A stretch of 64,000 bases of DNA from Azoarcus sp. TTM-91 (GTDB lineage: Bacteria > Pseudomonadota > Gammaproteobacteria > Burkholderiales > Rhodocyclaceae). The notes under the pieces were generated by a model. It saw only the letters and a list, made by a program, of their open reading frames with translations. It ran no database searches and had not been told where the DNA came from. The stretch's first letter is position 1, and every line of letters starts with the position of its first letter. The stretch spans positions 27,068 to 91,067 of the forward strand of contig NZ_WUEI01000007.1 in the NCBI RefSeq assembly GCF_012911025.1, read 5' to 3'. Made by a program: the position numbers and the translations under genes. Of the stretch, positions 51,054-61,209 are shown one piece after another.

Positions 51054-51572
51054 ATGATCGTACTGGGGCGCATTGTCGCCCCTTTTGGCGTTCAGGGCTG
51101 GGTCAAGATCCATCCTTTTGGTGACGACCCGGCCGCCTGGCGCTCGATGAAGCACTGGTGGCTGTCCACCGATGCGGACGCCCCGGCCGAAAGATGGAGC
51201 CAGCACGAACTGCGTGGCTTCCGGCCGCACGGCAAGGGATTCGTCGTAGCCTTCGTCGGCGCGGATGACCGCTCTGCGGCGGAAGCGCTGGATGGCCGTT
51301 TCATCGGCGCGCCGCGCGAAGCCCTGCCGAAGCCCGGCAAGGACGAGTACTACTGGGGCGACTTGGTCGGCCTGAGCGTGGAAGACGAAGCCGGCGACAC
51401 GCTGGGCACCGTCACCGGCCTGCTCTCCACCGGCGCCCACGACGTACTGCAGGTGGTGGATGGTGAAGGCGAAGCGGCACAGGAGCGCCTGATCCCCTTC
51501 GTCGCCGCCTACGTGCTGGATGTAGACCTCGCCGCCCGACGCATCCGGACGGCGTGGCAGAAAGACTGGTGA
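51054..51572 (+). CDS. rimM: Ribosome maturation factor RimM
   Basis: RimM binds S19 and helps 30S head assembly. The 172 residues begin with [21 protein letters not shown] and have the PRC-barrel half ([32 protein letters not shown]). It lies 19 bp after rpsP. Confidence 0.96.
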   Translation: MIVLGRIVAPFGVQGWVKIHPFGDDPAAWRSMKHWWLSTDADAPAERWSQHELRGFRPHGKGFVVAFVGADDRSAAEALDGRFIGAPREALPKPGKDEYYWGDLVGLSVEDEAGDTLGTVTGLLSTGAHDVLQVVDGEGEAAQERLIPFVAAYVLDVDLAARRIRTAWQKDW

Positions 51573-51588
51573 GCACGGTGACGCAGGC

Positions 51589-52386
51589 GTGAGCGCGGTG
51601 GCAAGCGGCAAGCGCCGCTACGACATCGTCACCCTGTTCCCGGAGATGTTCGCTGCCCTCACCGGCAGCGGGATCACCCGGCGGGCGCGGGAGCGCGAAC
51701 TCTACGAGATCGGCTTCCACAACCCGCGCGACTTCGCCACCGACGCACACCGGACGGTGGATGACCGCCCCTACGGCGGCGGCCCCGGCATGGTGATGTT
51801 GGCGGAGCCGCTGCAACAGGCGATCAGCCAGGCCAGGCAGGCCCAGCAGCACGCACTGGGGCAGGCAGGCCGGGTGATCTACCTCTCGCCGCAAGGCCGC
51901 ACGCTGGACCATGCGCGAGTGCTGGAAATCGCCGCGGAGCCGGGCACCATCCTGCTCTGCGGCCGTTACGAAGGCGTGGATCAGCGCCTGATCGACCACT
52001 GGGTGGACGAAGAGATTTCCCTCGGGGATTTCGTCCTCTCCGGCGGCGAACTGCCGGCGATGGTGCTGCTGGACGCCATCATCCGCCAGCTGCCCGGTGC
52101 GCTGAACGATGCGGACTCGGCGGTGGAGGACTCCTTCGCCAACGGCCTGCTCGATTGCCCGCACTACACTCGCCCGGAGATCCACGAGGGCGAACGGGTA
52201 CCTGAGGTACTCATGTCCGGCAACCATGCCCTGATCCGCCGCTGGCGGCTCAAGCAGGCACTGGGTAACACCTGGCGGCGGCGGCCGGAACTATTGGCCC
52301 AACGCACGCTGAGCAAGGAAGAATTGAAACTGCTTGAAGAATTCAAGCAGGAGCAAGACGGCATCGACGGCGGCAACATCGCCTGA
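51589..52386 (+). CDS. trmD: tRNA (guanine-N1)-methyltransferase TrmD
   Basis: TrmD makes m1G37 in tRNAs. The 265-residue SPOUT enzyme starts with GTG ([21 protein letters not shown]) and carries [22 protein letters not shown] and [12 protein letters not shown], the knot and tRNA-binding motifs. It follows rimM by 16 bp. Confidence 0.97.
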   Translation: MSAVASGKRRYDIVTLFPEMFAALTGSGITRRARERELYEIGFHNPRDFATDAHRTVDDRPYGGGPGMVMLAEPLQQAISQARQAQQHALGQAGRVIYLSPQGRTLDHARVLEIAAEPGTILLCGRYEGVDQRLIDHWVDEEISLGDFVLSGGELPAMVLLDAIIRQLPGALNDADSAVEDSFANGLLDCPHYTRPEIHEGERVPEVLMSGNHALIRRWRLKQALGNTWRRRPELLAQRTLSKEELKLLEEFKQEQDGIDGGNIA

Positions 52387-52470
52387 GAGCCGATTCATAA
52401 ACGGCGCGCATCAGGTGGCGACCTGCTCTGCCGCCAGGCCAATGGCCATTGACCACATGGAGTCAAGCAC

Positions 52471-52863
52471 ATGAACCTGATTCAGCAGCTCGAACAGGAA
52501 GAAATCGCCCGCCTCACCGAAGGCAAGACCATCCCGGCGTTCGCTCCCGGCGACACCGTCGTGGTGCAAGTCAAGGTGAAGGAAGGCAACCGCGAACGTC
52601 TGCAGGCGTACGAAGGTGTCGTGATCGCGAAGCGCAACCGCGGTCTGAACTCCTCCTTCATCGTCCGCAAGATCTCTTCCGGCGAAGGCGTGGAACGGAC
52701 GTTCCAGACCTACTCCCCGCTGGTCGCGGCCATCGAGGTGAAGCGTCGCGGTGACGTCCGTCGCGCCAAGCTGTACTACCTGCGTCAGCGCTCCGGCAAG
52801 TCCGCGCGCATCAAGGAAAAGCTGGACTACAAGTCCGCCGCCGCGAAGAAGCAGCAAGCCTGA
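52471..52863 (+). CDS. rplS: 50S ribosomal protein L19
   Basis: The 130-residue L19 shows [19 protein letters not shown] and the stretch [17 protein letters not shown]. It closes the operon and is followed by a strong terminator. Confidence 0.98.
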   Translation: MNLIQQLEQEEIARLTEGKTIPAFAPGDTVVVQVKVKEGNRERLQAYEGVVIAKRNRGLNSSFIVRKISSGEGVERTFQTYSPLVAAIEVKRRGDVRRAKLYYLRQRSGKSARIKEKLDYKSAAAKKQQA

Positions 52864-52887
52864 TCGCCACTACGGCATCGGATACGG

Positions 52888-52917
52888 AAACGGGCCTTCG
52901 GGCCCGTTTTCTTTTGG
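52888..52917 (+). terminator. Intrinsic terminator of the rpsP operon
   Basis: AAACGGGCC/GGCCCGTTT is a perfect 9-bp stem closed by a stable TTCG tetraloop and followed by TTCTTTT, 25 bp after rplS. Confidence 0.92.
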
Positions 52918-53028
52918 CACACCGCTGGCGAAGGGAAGCGCTTTACCAGGAAGCGGCAAGCGGGAGCGGGAGCCTGGGAGCGGAGCACGGAGCATAAGGC
53001 GCCCCCTGCAGTTCCGCCCAACAAACCG

Positions 53029-54105
53029 TCAGCGACGCTCCACCGCGTAGAGCATGACGGCCGCTGCGGCCAGGAACAGCAGACTGGGCGTCAGCGCCGC
53101 CAGCGCCGGCGGCCAGGCGTTGATCACGCCGAGGTTGGACAGCAGGCCGTTCAGCAGATGGAAGCCTATGCCCAGCATCACGCCGAGGAAGACCTTCACG
53201 CTGACGCCGCCCATGCGATCGTGGCTGAAGGCGAAGGGCAGCGCCAGCGCCATCATCACCAGCGCGGCGAAGGGATAGACCACCTTCTTCCACAGCGCGA
53301 TCTCGTAGCGGTCCGAGTTCTGCTGGTTCTCTTTCAGGTGGCGGATGTAAGCCCACAGATTGGCCACCGACATCCGCTCCGGCACCACCATCAGCACGCT
53401 CAACACTTCAGGCGTCAGCTCCGAATGCCAGATGAACTCCGGTAGCGAGACCAGTTCCGTTCGGTCGCCGTGGAAGCGCGTCTGCTGCACCGACTCCAGC
53501 CGCCAGCGATGATGGCCGTCATAGACGCCCTTCTCCGCCTCGCTGAGGAAGCTCAGCGCGTAATGCTCGTCAAAGCCATAGATGCGCACCTTCTCCATCG
53601 TGCGGTCCGGCAGCAGTGTGCGCACATTGATCACCAGCGGGCCGTCCTTCACCCACAGGCCGGAACGCAGCTGCTGCGACACCGCGGAGTTGGTCGCCGT
53701 CAGCCGCCACTGCTGGGCGGCGCTCTCCGCCGGCGGGGCGATGTACTCGCCGAAGACGAAGGTCAGCACCACGAACACGCTGCCGATGGCCGCCAGGATG
53801 CGCATCAGCCGCCAGGTGGACAGCCCCGAGGCACGCATAACCGTGATCTCGGAATGCCGCGCCAGCGTGGTCAACGCGTACAGCGTGCCGATCAGCACCG
53901 CCACCGGCATCAGCTCATAGACGCGGCCCGGCATGATCATGGCGACGTAGATCAGCGCCTGGTGCAGCTCGTAGCCGTCCTTGCCGACGCTATCCAGCTC
54001 ATTGATGAAATCGAAGAAGGCGAACAAGGCCAGGAAAGCGAGCAGCACCAGCAACGTGGCGCTGAAGACCTCGCGGGCAAGATAGCGCGACAGCGTCCTG
54101 CTCAT
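53029..54105 (-). CDS. lptG: LPS export ABC transporter permease LptG
   Basis: LptG is one of the two inner-membrane permeases that extract LPS for LptB2FG export. The 358 residues have the YjgQ pattern: N-terminal LSRYLAREVFSATLLVLLAFLALF, the helix-2 region PGRVYELMPVAVLIGTLYAL, EITVMRASGLS coupling helix, a beta-jellyroll middle and helices at the C-terminus (LLNGLLSNLGVINAWPP). Its start overlaps the lptF stop by 4 bp. Confidence 0.95.
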   Translation of the reverse strand: MSRTLSRYLAREVFSATLLVLLAFLALFAFFDFINELDSVGKDGYELHQALIYVAMIMPGRVYELMPVAVLIGTLYALTTLARHSEITVMRASGLSTWRLMRILAAIGSVFVVLTFVFGEYIAPPAESAAQQWRLTATNSAVSQQLRSGLWVKDGPLVINVRTLLPDRTMEKVRIYGFDEHYALSFLSEAEKGVYDGHHRWRLESVQQTRFHGDRTELVSLPEFIWHSELTPEVLSVLMVVPERMSVANLWAYIRHLKENQQNSDRYEIALWKKVVYPFAALVMMALALPFAFSHDRMGGVSVKVFLGVMLGIGFHLLNGLLSNLGVINAWPPALAALTPSLLFLAAAAVMLYAVERR

Positions 54106-55181
54106 GCCCGTGCCCTCCAGAAGGGCGACACCGCGAGGCGGCGGTAGAACATCACCGCCAGCAGCAACAGCAGACAGAGGTGCGGCAGCAGCACCGCCAG
54201 CTCGAAACGGATGCGACCCTGCGACACCCAGGCCTGAGAGATGGTGATGGCGTTGCTGTAGATCAGGTAGGTGAACACCGCGATCAGCAGGTTGTTGGTG
54301 CGGCCGGCGCGCGGATTGACGAAGGACAGCGGGATCGCCAGCAGCGCCAGCAGCAGCGCCGCCACCGGCGTGCCGATGCGCCCCACCAGTTCGCCGAGGT
54401 TGCGGTCGTCCGGGGTCCGCAGCAATTCAGCGGTCGACTTGCTGCGGGTTTTGGCCGGTGCGCCAGCGAGCTGCTTTTCCTCGATCTGCACCACGTAGCG
54501 CTCGAACTCCATCACACGGAATTCCGGCGTGCCCGGTTTGCCGTCGTAACGGCGGCCCTTCTCCAGCACGACGAAGCGGCTGCCATCCGGCTCGGTGCGG
54601 ATGAAGCCCTGGTCGGAAGCGATCACGCTCAGGCGCTCCTCGGTCTCGTCGCTGACGAAGACGTTGCGCACCCGGCCATCCGCGCCGGCGCCGACCTCGA
54701 CGAAGAACACCCGCCGCGCGCCCGCAGATTCGCGGAACACACCCGGCGCCACCCGCTGGGTGTCGTCACGGCTGTCCAGCCTTTCCTGATACTCGGCGCT
54801 CTTGCTCTGCGCCCAGGGGCCAAGGAAGAGCGTCACCGCGCCTATCACCAGCACCAGCGGCAGCGCGAAGCGCAGCACCGGGCGTATCCAGGCGGTCAGC
54901 GGCAATCCGGCGGCGAACCACACCACCATCTCCGAATCGCGGTAGCTGCGCGACAGCGACAGCAGCACCGCAACGAACACCGTCAGCGTCAGCACGATGG
55001 GAAGCTCGGTGACCGCGCCGAAGCCGATCAGCGCCAGCACGGCATCCGAGGGCACACGCCCGCCGGCAGCCTGGCCGAGCAGGCGGATCAAAACGGTGGT
55101 GATCAGGATCGCGAACAGGGCCACGAAAACGGCCGCGGCCGAATGGGCGAATTCACGCTGGAGGGCGCGGCGGAAAATCAT
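54102..55181 (-). CDS. lptF: LPS export ABC transporter permease LptF
   Basis: LptF is the partner permease of LptG. The 359 residues start MIFRRALQREFAHSAAAVFVALF and show FGAVTELPIVLTLTVFVAVLLSLSRSYRDSEMVVW, with the coupling-helix SRSYRDSEMVVW, a periplasmic jellyroll domain and IPLSFVNPRAGRTNNL near the last helices. Divergent from pepA, the conserved beta/gammaproteobacterial order. Confidence 0.95.
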   Translation of the reverse strand: MIFRRALQREFAHSAAAVFVALFAILITTVLIRLLGQAAGGRVPSDAVLALIGFGAVTELPIVLTLTVFVAVLLSLSRSYRDSEMVVWFAAGLPLTAWIRPVLRFALPLVLVIGAVTLFLGPWAQSKSAEYQERLDSRDDTQRVAPGVFRESAGARRVFFVEVGAGADGRVRNVFVSDETEERLSVIASDQGFIRTEPDGSRFVVLEKGRRYDGKPGTPEFRVMEFERYVVQIEEKQLAGAPAKTRSKSTAELLRTPDDRNLGELVGRIGTPVAALLLALLAIPLSFVNPRAGRTNNLLIAVFTYLIYSNAITISQAWVSQGRIRFELAVLLPHLCLLLLLAVMFYRRLAVSPFWRARA

Positions 55182-55284
55182 CGCGCGTAGGACCGATTAT
55201 GCAATTGAGGTGGCACGAATGAGGAGCTCGAAAAGGGGGCCCGGCAGGGGCGCAGCAAAGGCCGAAACGGCAGCGGGCCCGTTT

Positions 55285-55314
55285 TTGACGGCCTCGCCGG
55301 CTAAGGGCCATAAT
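55285..55314 (+). promoter_or_regulatory. Promoter for pepA-holC
   Basis: TTGACG and CATAAT are separated by 18 bp and each matches five of six sigma-70 consensus bases. They lie about 45 bp before the pepA GTG start. Confidence 0.65.
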
Positions 55315-55357
55315 CGCCAGCAGTCCGAACGACGCGTCTTTCCGAGGAGCAAGTCCC

Positions 55358-56863
55358 GTGGAATTTACCATAAAGGCCGGAACGCCGGAGAAAGTCCGGG
55401 CCGGCATTCTTGTTGTCGGTGCCTATGCCGACGGCGCCCTGCCGCCTTCCACCCAGGCGCTGGACAAGGCCGCCAAGGGCAAGCTCTCTGCCCTGCTGAA
55501 ACGCGGCGATCTGGACGACAAGGCCGGCGCCACCCTGCTGCTCCACGACTTCTCCGGCGCCGCCGCCGAGCGGGTGCTGGTGGTCAGCCTGGGCAAGGCC
55601 GAGGACTTCGGCGACAAAGCCTTCCGCGACGCCCTCACCGCCACCGCCAAGGCCCTTGCCGGCACCGTCGCCAAGGATGCGGTGGTCGCCCTGGCAGACG
55701 CTGCGCCCACCACCGGCCGCGACCTCGCCTGGCGCCTGCAGCAGGCCTCCCGCCTGATCGCCGACGGCGCCTACCGCTTCGAACCTAAGAAAGCCCCTTC
55801 CAAGGAAGCCAAGAAGGAGCGCGGCGCGCGCAAGATCACCCTGCTGATCGGCGAGAAGAGCAATGCCGCGCTGGAGGCCGCAGTACAGCGCGGCCAGGCC
55901 ATCGCCGCCGGCATGGCGCTCACCCGCGACCTCGGCAACCAGCCGGGCAACGTCTGCACGCCGGCCTACCTGGCCGAGACCGCCCAGGCGCTGGGCAAGG
56001 AATTCAAGTTCGGCGTCGAGGTGCTGGAACGCGCCGACATGGAGAAGCTGGGCATGGGCTCGCTGCTGTCGGTGGCCCGCGGCTCGCATCAGCCGCCCAA
56101 GTTCATCGTCATGCAGTACAAGGGCGGCAAGGCGAAGGCCAAGCCGGTGGTGCTGGTCGGCAAGGGCGTCACCTTCGACACCGGCGGCATCTCGCTGAAG
56201 CCGGCGGCCGAAATGGACGAGATGAAGTACGACATGTGCGGCGCCGCCAGCGTCATCGGCACCTTCAAGACCGTCGCCAGCCTCGGCCTGCCGATCAACC
56301 TCGTCGGCATCGTGCCCGCCACCGAGAACATGCCGGGCGGCAGCGCCACCAAGCCGGGCGACGTGGTCACCTCCATGTCCGGCCAGACCATAGAAGTGCT
56401 CAACACCGACGCCGAAGGCCGCCTCATCCTGTGCGATGCGCTGACCTACGCCGAGCGCTTCAAGCCGGAATGCGTGATCGACATCGCTACCCTCACCGGC
56501 GCCTGCGTGGTCGCGCTGGGCAAGATCCCCAGCGGCCTGCTGGCCAATGACGATGATCTCGCCGCCGAACTGCTCAAGCGCGGCACCGAGTCCGGAGACC
56601 GCGCCTGGCAGCTGCCGCTGTGGGAGGAATACCAGGAGCTGCTGAAGAGCAACTTCGCCGACATGGGCAACATCGGCGGCCGCTACGGCGGCACCATCAC
56701 CGCCGCCTGCTTCCTGTCGCGCTTCGCCAAGGCCTACAAGTGGGCGCACCTGGACATCGCCGGCACCGCCTGGATCTCCGGCGATGCCAAGGGCGCCACC
56801 GGCCGGCCGGTACCGCTGCTGGCCGAGTTCCTGATCGCCCGCGCCGGCGGCCAGGCAGGCTGA
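55358..56863 (+). CDS. pepA: Leucyl aminopeptidase (cytosol aminopeptidase)
   Basis: PepA is a hexameric di-zinc M17 aminopeptidase that can also bind DNA. The 501 residues include the metal/catalytic stretch GKGVTFDTGGISLKPA and NTDAEGRLILCDALTYA, diagnostic for the family. Translation starts at GTG (MEFTIKAGTPEKV) with AGGAG eight bases before. Followed directly by holC. Confidence 0.97.
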   Translation: MEFTIKAGTPEKVRAGILVVGAYADGALPPSTQALDKAAKGKLSALLKRGDLDDKAGATLLLHDFSGAAAERVLVVSLGKAEDFGDKAFRDALTATAKALAGTVAKDAVVALADAAPTTGRDLAWRLQQASRLIADGAYRFEPKKAPSKEAKKERGARKITLLIGEKSNAALEAAVQRGQAIAAGMALTRDLGNQPGNVCTPAYLAETAQALGKEFKFGVEVLERADMEKLGMGSLLSVARGSHQPPKFIVMQYKGGKAKAKPVVLVGKGVTFDTGGISLKPAAEMDEMKYDMCGAASVIGTFKTVASLGLPINLVGIVPATENMPGGSATKPGDVVTSMSGQTIEVLNTDAEGRLILCDALTYAERFKPECVIDIATLTGACVVALGKIPSGLLANDDDLAAELLKRGTESGDRAWQLPLWEEYQELLKSNFADMGNIGGRYGGTITAACFLSRFAKAYKWAHLDIAGTAWISGDAKGATGRPVPLLAEFLIARAGGQAG

Positions 56864-56868
56864 GGCTG

Positions 56869-57306
56869 GTGACCAAGGTCCAGTTCTATCACAACACCCC
56901 GGACCGGCTCGCGCTTGCCTGCGAGCTGGTCGCCCGCGCCCATGCCGGCGGCCGCCAGGTCGCGGTACGGCTGGCGGACGGGGTGCAGGCGCGCAAGCTG
57001 GACCTGATGATGTGGACCAGCGATCCGCTGGCTTTCCTGCCCCATGTTTCCAACAGCTCGCCGCTCGCGGCGGAAACACCGGTGGTGCTGGGCGCGCCCG
57101 GCAGCGACACCGACTGGCCGCACACCGACGTGCTGGTGAATCTCGCCGAGGACATGCCGCCGGGCTTCGACCGCTTCCGCATGGTGGTGGAGATCGTCGG
57201 CCAAACCGAAGCGGAGAAGGCACCGGCGCGGCATCGCTGGATGCAGTACAAGGCGCGCGAACTGCCGCTCAAGGCCTTCGACGCCGAGCGCCGGGTGGCC
57301 CTGTGA
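56869..57306 (+). CDS. holC: DNA polymerase III subunit chi
   Basis: HolC links the clamp loader to single-strand-binding protein. The 145 residues start with GTG (MTKVQFYHNTPDRLALACELV) and contain LDLMMWTSDPLAFLPHV and VVLGAPGSDTDWPHTDVLVNL, the HolC pattern. Its GTG start lies 5 bp after the pepA stop; its own stop overlaps the next start in GTGA. Confidence 0.94.
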   Translation: MTKVQFYHNTPDRLALACELVARAHAGGRQVAVRLADGVQARKLDLMMWTSDPLAFLPHVSNSSPLAAETPVVLGAPGSDTDWPHTDVLVNLAEDMPPGFDRFRMVVEIVGQTEAEKAPARHRWMQYKARELPLKAFDAERRVAL

Positions 57307-57836
57307 GCAACGGGCCGCCCCGCGCCGATGCCGAGGAAGAGTTGCAGCGCGCCGACGCCCTGCTGGGCCAGGCCGACGCCCTGCTGAACCGCCACCGCGG
57401 CGAGACCGCCACACCGGCCGACGATGACCTGCCCATCCTCACCGACGTGGTGGATGAGGACGAACTGCCGCCGGAAGCGCTGCTTCCGCCGAAGAGGGCG
57501 CCGTTGCCGGGTGTCGCACCATCCGTCGCCCCGGCTCCCTTGCCGCCCCAGCCTCCGGTTCAGCCTGCCCAGGCCTTCTCCGCACCCGCGCCAACGCCAT
57601 CTGCGGCGCCAGCCACCCTGAATCCGCGCCAGGTCGAGCAACTGGTACGGCTGGACACCGAGATCTCCCGCGAGGTCGAAGCCTGGCTCGCCAACGAGTT
57701 GCCGCAGATCCTCTCCCGCGAGCTGGACAGCCTCGCCGAGCGCGTGCGCACCCAAACCCTCGCTCACCTGCGCGCCACCCTGCTCCCCGCCCTCTCCGAG
57801 CGCATCGCCCGCCGCCTGGACGGCAGCGAAGAGTAA
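57303..57836 (+). CDS. Proline/alanine-rich hypothetical protein between holC and valS
   Basis: This 177-residue protein has an acidic N-terminus (LPILTDVVDEDELPPEALL), a Pro/Ala-rich linker (about 70-100) and a helical C-terminal end (QVEQLVRLDTEISREVEAWL to the end) that resembles the C-terminal helix seen in DUF2497/PopZ-like proteins only loosely. GTG start overlaps the holC stop. Proteins at this position are common in betaproteobacteria; function unknown. Confidence 0.75.
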   Translation: MSNGPPRADAEEELQRADALLGQADALLNRHRGETATPADDDLPILTDVVDEDELPPEALLPPKRAPLPGVAPSVAPAPLPPQPPVQPAQAFSAPAPTPSAAPATLNPRQVEQLVRLDTEISREVEAWLANELPQILSRELDSLAERVRTQTLAHLRATLLPALSERIARRLDGSEE

Positions 57837-57891
57837 TCCCGCCCCTCCCCAGCCGGCGCGCGCCCTTGCGGGGCAGGCCGGTGGCATCCGC

Positions 57892-57897
57892 TATAAT
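57892..57897 (+). promoter_or_regulatory. Perfect -10 element before valS
   Basis: TATAAT lies 33 bp before the valS ATG. The best upstream hexamer, TTGCGG, is 20 bp away, longer than ideal. A valS promoter here is likely. Confidence 0.5.
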
Positions 57898-57929
57898 CCG
57901 CGTTTTGCCTGAAAGCGCGCTAAAACAAC

Positions 57930-60803
57930 ATGGAACTGGCCAAGAGCTTCGAGCCGGCAGCGATCGAATCGCGCTGGTACCCCCAATGGGAAAACAGCGG
58001 CTATTTCGACGCCGGCCTCGACACGACCAATCCGAACGCCTTCTGCATCCTGCTGCCGCCGCCCAACGTCACCGGCACGCTGCACATGGGCCACGGCTTC
58101 AACCAGACCATCATGGACGCGCTCACCCGCTACCACCGCATGCGGGGCGACAACACCCTGTGGCAGCCGGGCACCGACCATGCGGGCATCGCCACCCAGA
58201 TCGTCGTCGAGCGCCAGCTGGACGCCCAGGGCGTGTCGCGCCATGACCTCGGCCGCGACAAGTTCCTGGAGAAGGTGTGGGAGTGGAAGGAATACTCCGG
58301 CGGCACCATCACCCGGCAGATGCGCCGCCTGGGCACCAGCCCGGACTGGAAGCGCGAGCGCTTCACCATGGACGCCGGCCTGTCGAAGACCGTCACCGAA
58401 ACCTTCGTCCGCCTCTACAACGAGGGCCTGATCTACCGCGGCAAGCGCCTGGTGAACTGGGACCCCAAGCTCGGCACCGCGGTGTCCGACCTGGAGGTGG
58501 TGTCCGAGGAAGAAGACGGCAAGCTCTACCACATCCTCTACCCCTTCACCGACGGCCCCGTCGGCGGGCTGCGCGGCCTCACCGTCGCCACCACCCGCCC
58601 AGAGACGCTGCTGGGCGACGTCGCGGTGATGGTGCATCCGGAAGACGAGCGCTACGCCAACCTGATCGGCAAGACGGTGGAGCTGCCGCTCACCGGCCGC
58701 CGCATCCCCATCATCGCGGATGACTACGTCGACCGCGAGTTCGGCACCGGCTGCGTCAAGGTCACCCCCGCGCACGACTTCAACGACTACGCCGTCGGCC
58801 AGCGCCACAAGCTGGACATGATCGTGGTGCTGACGCTGGAAGGCGCGGTGCCTGCCAACGCAGAGGTGTTCGACACCGCCGGCCAGGCCAAGGGCAACGT
58901 CGCCATGCCCGCCTCCATCGCCGGCCTGGACCGGGTACCGGCGCGCGACCAGGTGGTCGCCGAGCTGGAAGCCGCCGGCCTGCTGGTCGAGGTCAAGGCG
59001 CACAAGCTGATGGTGCCGCGCGGCGACCGCACCAACGTCGTCATCGAGCCGATGCTGACCGACCAGTGGTTCGTCGCCATGAGCAAACCGGGCGCGGACG
59101 GCAAGAGCATCACCGAGAAAGCGCTGGAGGTGGTGGCATCCGGCGAGATCAAGTTCTACCCGGAGAACTGGGTCAATACCTACAACCAGTGGCTCAACAA
59201 CATCCAGGACTGGTGCATCTCGCGCCAGCTGTGGTGGGGCCACCAGATTCCCGCCTGGTACGCCACCGAAGGAGAAATGAGCGGGCTGTGCTGGGTCGCC
59301 CGCGACGAGGACGAAGCCCGCGCCCTGGCGGCGAAGGACGGCTACGCCGGCGCGCTGCGCCGCGACGAGGACGTGCTGGACACCTGGTATTCCTCCGCGC
59401 TGTGGCCCTTCTCCACGCTGGACTGGACGCCGGAATGGCCGCAGAAGAGCAACCCGGCGCTGGACCTCTACCTGCCCTCCACCGTGCTGGTCACCGGCTT
59501 CGACATCATCTTCTTCTGGGTCGCCCGCATGGTCATGATGACCAAGCAGATCACCGGCAAGATCCCGTTCAAGCACGTCTACGTGCACGGCCTGATCCGC
59601 GATGCGGAAGGCCAGAAGATGTCCAAGTCCAAGGGCAACGTGCTGGACCCGATCGACCTGATCGACGGCATCGCGCTGGACGAGCTGGTGAAGAAGCGCA
59701 CCTTCGGCCTGATGAACCCCAAGCAGGCGCAGAGCATCGAGAAGAAGACGCGCAAGGAGTTCCCCGACGGCATCCCCGCCTTCGGCACCGACGCGCTGCG
59801 CTTCACCTTCGCCTCGCTCGCCAGCCCCGGCCGTGACATCAAGTTCGACCTCGCCCGCTGCGAGGGCTACCGCAACTTCTGCAACAAGCTGTGGAACGCC
59901 ACCCGCTTCGTGCTGATGAACTGCGAAGGTCAGGATTGCGGCGTCGAGGCGGCGGAAGCCGATCTGGACTTCTCCTTCGCCGACCGCTGGATCGTCTCCC
60001 GCCTGCAGCGCACCGAAGCCGAGGTGGCCGAGCAGTTCACCGCCTACCGCTTCGACATGGTGGTGCGCTCGGTCTACGAATTCGTCTGGGACGAGTACTG
60101 CGACTGGTACCTGGAACTGGCCAAGGTGCAGGTGCAGGGCGGCACGCCGGCGCAACAGCGCGCCACCCGCCGCACCCTGCTGCGGGTGCTGGAAACGGTG
60201 CTGCGCCTCGCCCATCCGCTGCTGCCCTTCATCACCGAAGAGCTGTGGCAGACGGTGGCGCCGCTCGCCGGCCGCAAGGATGCCGACAGCGTCATGCTGG
60301 CGCGCTACCCGGCGGCCGACGCCACCCGCATCGACGAGGCCGCCGAAGCCCAGGTCGCCGAGCTGAAGGCCATGATCTACGCCTGCCGCAACCTGCGTGG
60401 CGAGATGAACATCTCCCCCGCCCAGCGCCTGCCGCTGGTGGCCGCCGGCAACCCGGAAACGCTGAATGCCTACGCGCCCTACCTCGCCGGCCTGGCCAAG
60501 CTGTCGGAAGTGGAAGTGGTCACCGAGATCGGCGCGGACGAACTCGCGCCGGTGGCGGTGGCCGGCGAAACCCGGCTGATGCTGAAGGTGGAGATCGACC
60601 TCGCCGCCGAACGCGACCGCCTGGGCAAGGAAATCGCCCGCCTCGAAGGCGAGGTGAGCAAGGCCGAAGGCAAGCTGGGCAACGCCAGCTTCGTCGACCG
60701 TGCCCCTGCGGCGGTGGTCCAGCAGGAACGCGACCGCCTTGCCGGCTTCAAGGCCACGCTGGAGAAGCTGCGGCCGCAGCTGGCCAAGCTCGCTAGCCGC
60801 TGA
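57930..60803 (+). CDS. valS: Valyl-tRNA synthetase
   Basis: This class I synthetase charges tRNA-Val. The 957 residues include the HIGH-type motif [15 protein letters not shown], the editing domain ([15 protein letters not shown]), [11 protein letters not shown], the KMSKS motif [12 protein letters not shown] and the C-terminal coiled coil (about 890-957) usual in ValRS. Full length for bacteria. Confidence 0.98.
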   Translation: MELAKSFEPAAIESRWYPQWENSGYFDAGLDTTNPNAFCILLPPPNVTGTLHMGHGFNQTIMDALTRYHRMRGDNTLWQPGTDHAGIATQIVVERQLDAQGVSRHDLGRDKFLEKVWEWKEYSGGTITRQMRRLGTSPDWKRERFTMDAGLSKTVTETFVRLYNEGLIYRGKRLVNWDPKLGTAVSDLEVVSEEEDGKLYHILYPFTDGPVGGLRGLTVATTRPETLLGDVAVMVHPEDERYANLIGKTVELPLTGRRIPIIADDYVDREFGTGCVKVTPAHDFNDYAVGQRHKLDMIVVLTLEGAVPANAEVFDTAGQAKGNVAMPASIAGLDRVPARDQVVAELEAAGLLVEVKAHKLMVPRGDRTNVVIEPMLTDQWFVAMSKPGADGKSITEKALEVVASGEIKFYPENWVNTYNQWLNNIQDWCISRQLWWGHQIPAWYATEGEMSGLCWVARDEDEARALAAKDGYAGALRRDEDVLDTWYSSALWPFSTLDWTPEWPQKSNPALDLYLPSTVLVTGFDIIFFWVARMVMMTKQITGKIPFKHVYVHGLIRDAEGQKMSKSKGNVLDPIDLIDGIALDELVKKRTFGLMNPKQAQSIEKKTRKEFPDGIPAFGTDALRFTFASLASPGRDIKFDLARCEGYRNFCNKLWNATRFVLMNCEGQDCGVEAAEADLDFSFADRWIVSRLQRTEAEVAEQFTAYRFDMVVRSVYEFVWDEYCDWYLELAKVQVQGGTPAQQRATRRTLLRVLETVLRLAHPLLPFITEELWQTVAPLAGRKDADSVMLARYPAADATRIDEAAEAQVAELKAMIYACRNLRGEMNISPAQRLPLVAAGNPETLNAYAPYLAGLAKLSEVEVVTEIGADELAPVAVAGETRLMLKVEIDLAAERDRLGKEIARLEGEVSKAEGKLGNASFVDRAPAAVVQQERDRLAGFKATLEKLRPQLAKLASR

Positions 60804-60811
60804 AGTGTGCT

Positions 60812-60870
60812 GCTGCCTGCGCTGCAGGCAGCGCAAATGAAACGGGCCGCCCCCACGGGCGGCCCGTTTC
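60812..60870. terminator. Two hairpins between valS and the TusA-family gene
   Basis: The first, GCTGCCTGC/GCAGGCAGC (9 bp, 3-base loop), starts 9 bp after valS. The second, a perfect 14-bp stem GAAACGGGCCGCCC/GGGCGGCCCGTTTC with a 4-base loop, lies between the convergent genes and can act on both strands, although its T tracts are short. Confidence 0.75.
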
Positions 60871-60889
60871 ACATCCGGCAGCGCCAGGC

Positions 60890-61120
60890 TTACTTGCGCT
60901 TCATGTAGAACTCGAAGGCCTTGTCGGCGGTTTCGCTCTGCTGCAGCAGATCGTTGCCGGTCTGCTTGGCGAAGGCCTGGAAATCCTTGACCGAACCCGG
61001 GTCGGTGGCGACGACCCGCAGCACTTGTCCCGGCTGCATGTCGGCCAGCGCCTTCTTGGTGCGCAGAATGGGCAGCGGACAGTTCAAACCACGCGCATCC
61101 ACTTCCTTGTCGAAGTCCAT
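60890..61120 (-). CDS. TusA-family sulfur-carrier protein
   Basis: The 76-residue protein has the SirA/TusA two-layer fold with the active cysteine Cys14 in DARGLNCPLPILRTKKAL, followed by VVATDPGSVKDFQAF. TusA-like proteins carry persulfide sulfur for tRNA thiolation, molybdenum cofactor or sulfur oxidation. It lies 89 bp after the BepA-like protease on the same strand; the usual tus partners are not here, so true TusA identity is unproven. Confidence 0.88.
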   Translation of the reverse strand: MDFDKEVDARGLNCPLPILRTKKALADMQPGQVLRVVATDPGSVKDFQAFAKQTGNDLLQQSETADKAFEFYMKRK

Positions 61121-61209
61121 TGCTCGTCCTTTATCAGAAAACCCGCGGATATTAATGGAATCGCCACCCGCGGGAAAAGCCGCAGCCAGCCGCGCGTGAG
61201 CTGCTGCGC

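Noticed and set aside
57891..60872. Very long open frame (over 990 codons) antisense to valS
   Set aside because: It mirrors valS codon phase in GC-rich DNA, has no recognisable domains and is rich in His/Gly/Val as expected for a shadow frame.
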